From contig JAQNBH010000015.1 of the NCBI GenBank assembly GCA_028752905.1, forward strand, positions 17,668,112-17,732,111: a DNA stretch of 64,000 nucleotides, written 5' to 3'. This document shows, in pieces, positions 59,701 through 64,000 of this stretch; within the stretch, counting starts at the first letter, position 1; every line of letters begins with the position of its first letter. The notes beneath the pieces were generated by a model. The model saw only the letters and a program-made list of their open reading frames with translations, did not search any database and was not told the origin of the DNA. Position numbers and translations under genes: made by a program. Source of the DNA: Cladorhizidae sp. MBARI D1340-BT2. Lineage: Eukaryota > Porifera > Demospongiae > Poecilosclerida > Cladorhizidae.

Positions 59701-61501
59701 CTTGCCAGTGCAAGGGCACCGGGATGGGCTTGTGGTGTATGGCAGGGATGGCGTCGGGGGCGATCATCAGCCGGAGAGGTTTTCCGGTCATGAGTGGGAG
59801 CGGCTGGTGCTCGCACGTGTTAAACGTGCTAGTGCCGTAGACGTGGAGGAGGTGCTCCTCCAGCTTTTCTCTGTTCTCCTCGGTGATGGGGAACGGTGGG
59901 GGTGTGGGCCTTGTTGGCGGCTTCTCACGTTTCGGGCAGCTGCACTTCTTCGTGCGCGCGATGCCCTGGTCAGGGGTGGCCCTGGGTGTGCCTCCTGTGT
60001 TGCTGATGGCGGCTGCCGAGTCAGGGAAGGAGGGCTCGACGATCCCCAAGTCAGCACAAGCTTCTCGACTGATGTACAGCTTGTGGGCGTCGACGTTGGC
60101 AGTAACATAGACCATCTGCGTCGTGGTCCTTGTCGTCCGTGGCTTGGTGAGCCGCACGATGATGGCTCCCTGGACGTTGATCTGGCCCCCGTTGGCTGTC
60201 CGCATCTTCTGGTTGACCGGGATCAGGTCAGTAACGGGTAGGCGTAGCTCGGCCAGGATTGCGGTGCCCGCGAGGCAGCTTTGGCATCCTGTGTCGGCCA
60301 AGGCTTGGGTGGAGATCTGGCGAGGGCCCCCGTTCAGTTGATAACCCGCTGAGGCATAGTCGACTGGGTTGATCTCCGCCTGCAACCGTACGAACGGCTG
60401 AGGCTGTGACGGGCGACGAACCAGCGCTCTGGTGGACCGATCGTACACGTGGTGGCTCATGGTCGAGGTGTCGTGGTCGCCGAGTGCTGTGAGCGTGCAG
60501 GCCTCATTGAATACCGCGTTCTCCTGCTGAGTGTCGTCCTGTATCGCCTCACTCCTGCACACCTTTGCCAGGTGGTTCTCTCTGCCACAGTGCTTGCATT
60601 CCTTTCCGAACGCGGGGCACCTGGTCCTCCGAATTCTGGCTGGGGCACTTCGGCCGTGCCCAGTGCCCCCACAATACGAGCATTTGTCATCCTTGGAGGT
60701 GTGGTCTCTCTGTGCAGGCTCATTCCTGTATGAGTGATCTCGCTGCTGTGTGGGCTTCTTGAGTCTGTGATAACTGCTGTTAACTGCCTCGACTGCCTGG
60801 GTGGTAGATAGCTTTGGTGCTGACCTCCGCCCCTCTTCTCTGGCCTCCACGAACGTGAGGGTCTGTTCCACGTCCCTGTCCTGATTTTCGTCGCTCAGGA
60901 GCGCCTGCTTGATGGTCGGGTCCGCCAGTCCGATGCACAGGAGGTCGGATACGTTGTGTTCGGAGTAGTCTATGGTCACTTCGAGGCCACATACGCACGT
61001 CTGGCTCACATTGTATTTACATATGCTTGCCTGGCCTCTCAGTCTGGCTCCAAACGCCCGTACAGACTCCTCATGTTCCTGACACATGCCGTGAAGTGTC
61101 ACCCTGGCGACTTTCACATTCTCGCCTCTGACCGCTAGTTTCTTGATGGCGGCCAGCACAATCTCTACTGTCTCCTCAGAGAGGTCCACCCTCGCGTTGC
61201 GGGTGAGGTCGTGTCGGAGTCGTTCATCGCAACACTCCAGTAGCTGAAGCACTTGCTCCTCGGCTGCAATTTTGGTGGCCTTGATGTAGTGCCCCCATCT
61301 GGACAAGAAGTAGGTCCAGGCCTCTGTCGTGCCTTCTGACGAAATGGTGGGCCTTCTGACTTTCTCAGCCTTCTCTCCAGTCGCTCTCCTGCTATCGTGG
61401 GTCTTGGAGTGTGCCATGATGAGTGCTCCCGTTGTTGCATCACCGTAGCCCTCAGGCACCATATAGGTGCAGCTTTCGTGAGGACATTCGATCCCAGCCA
61501 T
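56732..61501 (-). CDS. Gag-Pol polyprotein (1589 aa), Ty3/gypsy retrotransposon
   Basis: A single frame from the ATG at 61501 to the TAG at 56732-56734. Order: a gag region (1-270) opening with a Cys/His cluster (CPHESC...HSKTH); two zinc knuckles (274-315, [10 protein letters not shown] and [14 protein letters not shown]); an aspartic protease with ALADTG (Asp403); RT (about 595-800), with Asp681 in FDAWNGYHS and CIDD at 741-744 where YxDD is usual; RNase H (about 885-1012, Asp891, Glu943, Asp969); and integrase with a zinc site H1164, H1167, C1197, C1200 and a D1228, D1280, E1316 triad (35 residues between the last two). The C-terminus is Pro/Ser/Thr-rich with a basic patch; I see no chromodomain. 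It is closest in style to the K02A2.6-like pol proteins common in invertebrates. No gag/pol frameshift, so processing must rely on the protease. Confidence 0.95.
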   Translation of the reverse strand: MAGIECPHESCTYMVPEGYGDATTGALIMAHSKTHDSRRATGEKAEKVRRPTISSEGTTEAWTYFLSRWGHYIKATKIAAEEQVLQLLECCDERLRHDLTRNARVDLSEETVEIVLAAIKKLAVRGENVKVARVTLHGMCQEHEESVRAFGARLRGQASICKYNVSQTCVCGLEVTIDYSEHNVSDLLCIGLADPTIKQALLSDENQDRDVEQTLTFVEAREEGRRSAPKLSTTQAVEAVNSSYHRLKKPTQQRDHSYRNEPAQRDHTSKDDKCSYCGGTGHGRSAPARIRRTRCPAFGKECKHCGRENHLAKVCRSEAIQDDTQQENAVFNEACTLTALGDHDTSTMSHHVYDRSTRALVRRPSQPQPFVRLQAEINPVDYASAGYQLNGGPRQISTQALADTGCQSCLAGTAILAELRLPVTDLIPVNQKMRTANGGQINVQGAIIVRLTKPRTTRTTTQMVYVTANVDAHKLYISREACADLGIVEPSFPDSAAAISNTGGTPRATPDQGIARTKKCSCPKREKPPTRPTPPPFPITEENREKLEEHLLHVYGTSTFNTCEHQPLPLMTGKPLRLMIAPDAIPAIHHKPIPVPLHWQEEVKAGLDRDVRLGVLEQVPVGTAVTWCHRMIVCPKKNGSLRRTIDFQALNWHATRETHHTQSPFHQARSVPHHTKKTIFDAWNGYHSVALDPADRHYTTFITPWGRYRYCSAPQGYIASGDGYTSRYDDIVAHIQHKTKCIDDTLLWSQSVEDAYSQAVEWLDICGNNGITLNPTKFRFARDEVEFAGFVITPTTVRPCEKYVRAISDFPTPRNLTDVRSWFSLVNQVAYTFSMTEAMAPFRELLKLTRKFEWTASHDAAFQESRLRIAQEIKHGVEIFDKSKPTCLATDWSRVGVGYWLFQKHCGCPSRDIFCCKTGWRVTLVGSRFTHSAESRYAPIEGEALAVADALDKARHFVLGCKDLTIAVDHKPLLKVFGDRAIDQIGNTRLRNLKERTLRYRFRMLHIPGVRNKTPDALSRYPTGTSTPAKMVLPDDVHAITSHQTQIRPSIPSMLMSGVSTDDCDEEADMMEQVIQDSLIHALSSTQPTTWEQIQTATAADADMQILLEAIDEGFPDQRCSLKPCLKAYHTHRRHLSTTDGVAVYKDRIIVPQALRRTCLSSLHAAHQGTSQMTARAESSIFWPGITADIHATRAACEHCNRMAPSQAAMPPVPPTMADYPFQCLCADCFHHQGRQYLVMVDRYSNWPIVHHAEDGAKGVVKELRRIFSTFGIPDELATDGGPEFTSSTTTQFLRDWEVHHRLSSVAFPHSNCRAEVGVKTMKRLITGNVTASGNLDSDAFQRAVLQYRNTPDPVTWMSPAMCVFGRPVKDLIPNLPDRFDLHTMWKQNLDIRERALRSKHAMADKCWREHTKLLPPLTVGTRVHIQNQTGPRPNKWDRTGVVVEVLKFYQYSIRVDGSGRLTLRNRRFLRSYVPTRQPQPRHTAREDMQTRTPVTAVPSGSLTSTHIMAHPLPPLPPAIPDPTATATCSPTPSSSLDAANIPTPPRIRRSTRTRRRPNRLGFRTAPTLYSASSTPSYETSSSQSSTES

Positions 61502-61601
61502 GAGAAAGTGGGCTCTAAATGGAGCGTTGCTGTTTGCAGCTGCTTCGACTCTTGTTCGACCCTGTCAAGTCTTCCTGGTCTTCCTGAGTGACTGCCAGCC
61601 G

Positions 61602-61614
61602 GTCTGCGTGTGCA
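61602..61614 (-). other. Putative self-complementary primer-binding site
   Basis: Directly next to the 5' LTR, the element strand reads TGCACACGCAGAC. It does not start with TGG, as a tRNA-primed site would. It is the exact complement of GTCTGCGTGTGCA inside the LTR (61685-61697), and pairing extends to 16 of 17 positions. This resembles the Tf1 arrangement, where the transcript's own 5' end primes cDNA synthesis. Confidence 0.6.
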
Positions 61615-61841
61615 TAAAGAATAAGGGGCTCTCCATATTTGCACAAGATCAAACTCAACGTCGAATAGTATTCAAGTATAACAATGCACACGCAGACTGG
61701 CATTATTCAGTCTGCGCATGCGCATTCGTACAATACACTAATGACATGACATGATATAAATTGGCGTGTGCATGCATAGTGATTATCCTAATTGACTGTA
61801 ATTAGGCATGAATAGAGTTCCTAAATGTCCAGTATTCTCTA
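61615..61841 (-). repeat. 5' LTR of the intact retrotransposon
   Basis: 227 bp, upstream relative to the element. It holds a TTTATATC (TATA-like, near 61755-61762), a TGCGCATGCGCA palindrome (61711-61722), an 8-bp stem hairpin GCAGACTG/CAGTCTGC (61692-61715) and the segment at 61685-61697 that is complementary to the primer-binding region. Confidence 0.95.
61711..61722. promoter_or_regulatory. NRF-1-type palindrome in the LTR
   Basis: TGCGCATGCGCA fits the palindromic NRF-1 consensus (YGCGCAYGCGCR) exactly. It is conserved in the other LTR. It lies just upstream of the putative self-primer segment, so it could act as a core promoter element. Confidence 0.45.
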
Positions 61842-61846
61842 ATGTT

Positions 61847-62461
61847 CATATAGGGGCAACCAAAATTAATAATTTTTTACTGGTTAGGCAGGAGCACATG
61901 ATAACCCCTTACCCACTCTTCCTATTTATGTATAAATATCAGAAACAATTTATTATAAGTTATAGTTATGAGGATTTGAATGTACCCATGTATAATGGGT
62001 ACATACCTATAATTATAATGAACTAACAAAAAAGTCACAGTATATTTTAGCATGCAGATTCATAACCTCTCTACTCTGTATACTAGAGACACAGATTTGA
62101 CTCCAGAGAGTAGTATATATGCTTAGTACAAAACTACCAGACAGAGCAGAAGCACATTAGTGTAATTTTTAGTGTTGTAGGATGACTCTCCTGTTTTTGG
62201 AAAGTTCCTGATGTGGAGAAGGCACAGATATAATCATGTCTATTGGAAAACCGCTCTGAAGAAAAATGAGGTACTTTTAATAGATGGATTTCTTGGATGC
62301 AAGTTTCTTTTAGACATAGCACTTTTGTTTTCTTGATATCGAGCCAATCAATAATTGATTTATTTGCATTTTAATGGTAATAATTTGTTCACATCACCCT
62401 TTTTACACGATCAAAAATTGTAGTGGTAGAGCTTATGAGTATTGTTATTGTGCATTCTTAC
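61847..62461. other. Upstream part of ODC-3 intron 5
   Basis: Alignable with ODC-2 intron 5 (44181-44797): shared landmarks are TAGGGGCA, a TAATTTTTT stretch, TTAGCATGCAGAT and TTAATGGTAAT. No gene. Confidence 0.7.
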
Positions 62462-62905
62462 CTGGCTCAGTAATGACCTTTAAGTCACGAAAATCATTGA
62501 ACACTTCCAGACCTCTGTTGATATTCAGAGCCATGTTCTTGAAGAGATCTTCTGACATCTTTTTTCCAGGAAAACCTCCTCCTATGTCTAGGAGGGTCAT
62601 GTGGTATCCCACACTGGCAGCATAGAAGAATACCTCAGATGCCAACTCCAGTGCATGCTGGTGAGAATATGAGTCCTTACAAAAAGAACCTACGTGGAAA
62701 CTATTCATCATTATAGTCAATACATAGATAACTCTGTGGTAAGTGGTAAGCAGCAGATAATATGCATTACCTGACTCCTACTACATTTAAATCCATTGAT
62801 ATAGCAGTTTGGAGTAGATCTCTGGCCACTGACATCGTGCAGCCAAACTTGGTACTAAATGACAGTGGAGAATTAGCAGAGTCTGCAGAAATTCGCACGA
62901 GTAAT
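62462..62905 (-). CDS. Ornithine decarboxylase-like gene, copy 3, exons 4-5
   Basis: Exon 4 is 62771-62905 (135 bp) and exon 5 is 62462-62700 (239 bp), both open and flanked by consensus AG and GT. They encode part of the PLP-binding alpha/beta barrel: LVRISADSANSPLS, FGCTMSVARDLLQTA, then FHVGSF with the His that stacks on PLP, MTLLDIGGGFPG (phosphate-binding glycines) and LKVITEPG. The phase at each border matches ODC-1. Exons 1-3, with the PLP lysine, are not found before 64000 and probably lie to the right. This is the only ODC copy here without a visible lesion. Confidence 0.85.
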
Positions 62906-63660
62906 CTGGAATGAAAATGTACAAAAAAGACAGTAATAAGATATTAATCTATCAATGAACTCTCAGCTGACATAATGAAATTACAATGCCCTTCTCAATG
63001 ATTTTTACTCAGTCAATGTTTCAATTGCATTATCAAGGCCATGTGCTGGAATTTAGATAGCAGAGAGTAACAATTAAAGGATCCACTTACAAAGCTCTTT
63101 TGCCGCTAACAAATTTACTATAATATAATCTTGCAGAGTGCAAGTCATATTGGTCTGCTCCAATCAGACATCTGTGTCTTCATGCATTTATTAGTTTTTA
63201 TCACACCTGAAGTTATCGAGGAGAGTAACGATTTAGCTAAAATCAATTATTGTGAGCTAAACAATTGAGTTGAAGATGATAAGCTTGGTATTGTAACATC
63301 TACAAAGTTACTTTTAATTAAGCTTGAGGATGAAACTGTTGGGACCTCTGTTGAATGTCATTACGCTTTGTATGAAACTATAGTATCAAAAAATTACTCA
63401 ATGAGTTTTCTATTGAAGATAAAACCATCATTTCTTGATCTCGAAATCACATCAACTGTCAGTGGAATAATTGCTCTTGCCACTCGCTTTACACAATTTT
63501 TAACAGATGAAATTGAATGCTCACAATAAAATTTCAATATATTTGAGTTCGCTCTGATAGCCAACTTCCAAAGTTTGACCTTAAAGAAAATATTGATTAC
63601 TGTTATGTATTGAACTGCTGTCTCACATTGGAAGTGGTTCCTTTGGTTAAACTCAGCTCA
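62906..63660. other. ODC-3 upstream intron sequence; one unassigned open stretch
   Basis: 62960-63080 shares boxes with the ODC-2 upstream region and with the Penelope-type termini (CTCAGTCAATGTTTCAATTG). On the plus strand about 86 codons lie open between stops at roughly 63267 and 63528, with an internal ATG near 63398. The predicted peptide (SFLLKIKPSFLDLEI in its middle) resembles nothing I know. Confidence 0.4.
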
Positions 63661-63661
63661 T

Positions 63662-63900
63662 TCGACGATAACGCTTCTTAGAACTTGAATCCTTCAAATT
63701 TGGCTATAACTGCTCTGTAGCTAGCTTGATGTTTTACTGTAATGTTGGTAGAAGTCAAGATATCATTAGCCTCTTCCCCAAGACTGTACAGCAGCATGCT
63801 GACTTGTTGGGCTAGGCTTTCACCAGTGAGCCCAGAGGCATCATGATATTTCATTTGAGCTATATATATATATCTATCTGGAGAAATCAAACAGTTCAGG
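63662..63900 (-). pseudogene. gag fragment of another LTR retrotransposon
   Basis: Minus-strand frame with DASGLTGESLAQQVSMLLYS then LGEEANDILTSTNIT and AVIAKFEGF. This is the usual capsid segment of many invertebrate gypsy elements, where it continues into an F-K-V-R and E-R-A-R-F-N segment; here it stops just after FEGFKF (63681). It stands alone, with purine-rich sequence to its right (63930-63990). Confidence 0.75.
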
Positions 63901-64000
63901 TGGTTGCAGGTGTGTTTGTATGGTGCTTACCAAAAAAAGTAGAGGGGGAAAGAAAAGGAAAAATGGAAAACGAAAGGAAAAAAAGAAATAAGTGGGCATA

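Larger units (their letters stand above)
56492..61841 (-). mobile_element. Complete Ty3/gypsy LTR retrotransposon, apparently intact
   Basis: 5350 bp. The 227-bp LTRs (56492-56718 and 61615-61841) differ at three positions. The target duplication ATGTT is at 56487-56491 and 61842-61846. The element begins TAGAGAAT and ends ATTCTTTA in its own direction, not TG...CA. A polypurine tract TTGGGGGGAGG (56719-56729) abuts the 3' LTR. The primer-binding region (61602-61614) complements an internal LTR segment. One 1589-codon frame fills the interior. No break is visible, so it is young and possibly active. Confidence 0.93.
56415..62461 (-). other. Intron 5 of ODC copy 3 (6.05 kb) holding an LTR retrotransposon
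   Basis: Without the 5350-bp element and one target duplication the intron would be about 690 bp, close to the 709 bp of the same intron in ODC-2. The retrotransposon lies in the same orientation as the gene. Both splice sites are far from the insertion. Confidence 0.85.

Noticed and set aside
59615..60241. A 208-codon plus-strand frame inside the retrotransposon
   Set aside because: It is antisense to the protease/RT region, with no domain; the high GC of the element makes long antisense frames common.

Overview
The window is intron-containing animal DNA, rich in A+T and dominated by mobile elements. A marine invertebrate, most plausibly a sponge, is my best guess. The guess rests on divergent ornithine decarboxylase (ODC) genes with GT-AG introns, a mix of Ty3/gypsy, Penelope-like, LINE, hAT and piggyBac relics, and many short A/T palindromes. 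No single sequence proves the lineage. There is no bacterial-style operon, rRNA, CRISPR array or confident tRNA.

The host-gene theme is a same-strand (minus) series of ODC paralogues. ODC-1 (8548-14754) has all eight exons and a TATA box but carries two frameshifts. ODC-2 (43.65-45.25 kb) keeps exons 4-7 and is clearly dead. ODC-3 keeps an open frame through exons 4-8 (62905 down to 55817); its upstream exons lie beyond the window. A relic of exon 6 sits at 2231-2336. Every copy that spans the exon 5/6 junction reads Glu-Pro-Gly-Phe where ODC normally has Glu-Pro-Gly-Arg. The only other host-like gene is a broken ZFYVE1/DFCP1-type tandem FYVE segment (52.9-54.1 kb).

Layout: 0-2.2 kb, two gypsy fragments joined in a chimera; 2.2-8.3 kb, gypsy, hAT, Penelope-like and LINE relics on the plus strand; 8.5-14.8 kb, ODC-1; 14.87-15.77 kb, a foldback element just upstream of it; 17.3-17.8 kb, an inverted pair of 24-bp arrays; 18.27-23.92 kb, a piggyBac relic with a gypsy element (5-bp target duplication) nested in it; 24.2-30.1 and 36.7-42.6 kb, two inverted copies of a roughly 5-6 kb repeat carrying an uncharacterised multi-copy coding family, with a gypsy and a LINE relic between them; 42.6-46 kb, LINE fragment and ODC-2; 49.4-51.3 kb, LINE 3' end, AT microsatellite and Penelope-like fragment; 52.9-54.1 kb, FYVE relic; 55.8-62.9 kb, ODC-3 with a complete LTR retrotransposon in intron 5; 63.7 kb, gag fragment.

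The most notable object is the retrotransposon at 56492-61841. It has 227-bp LTRs differing at 3 sites, a 5-bp target duplication (ATGTT), a polypurine tract and one uninterrupted 1589-codon gag-pol frame with intact protease, RNase H and integrase motifs. Its primer-binding region is a perfect 13-nt complement of a segment inside its own LTR and does not begin with the TGG expected of a tRNA-primed element. This suggests Tf1/sushi-style self-priming in an element that lacks a visible chromodomain. ODC-2 preserves the matching unoccupied site.
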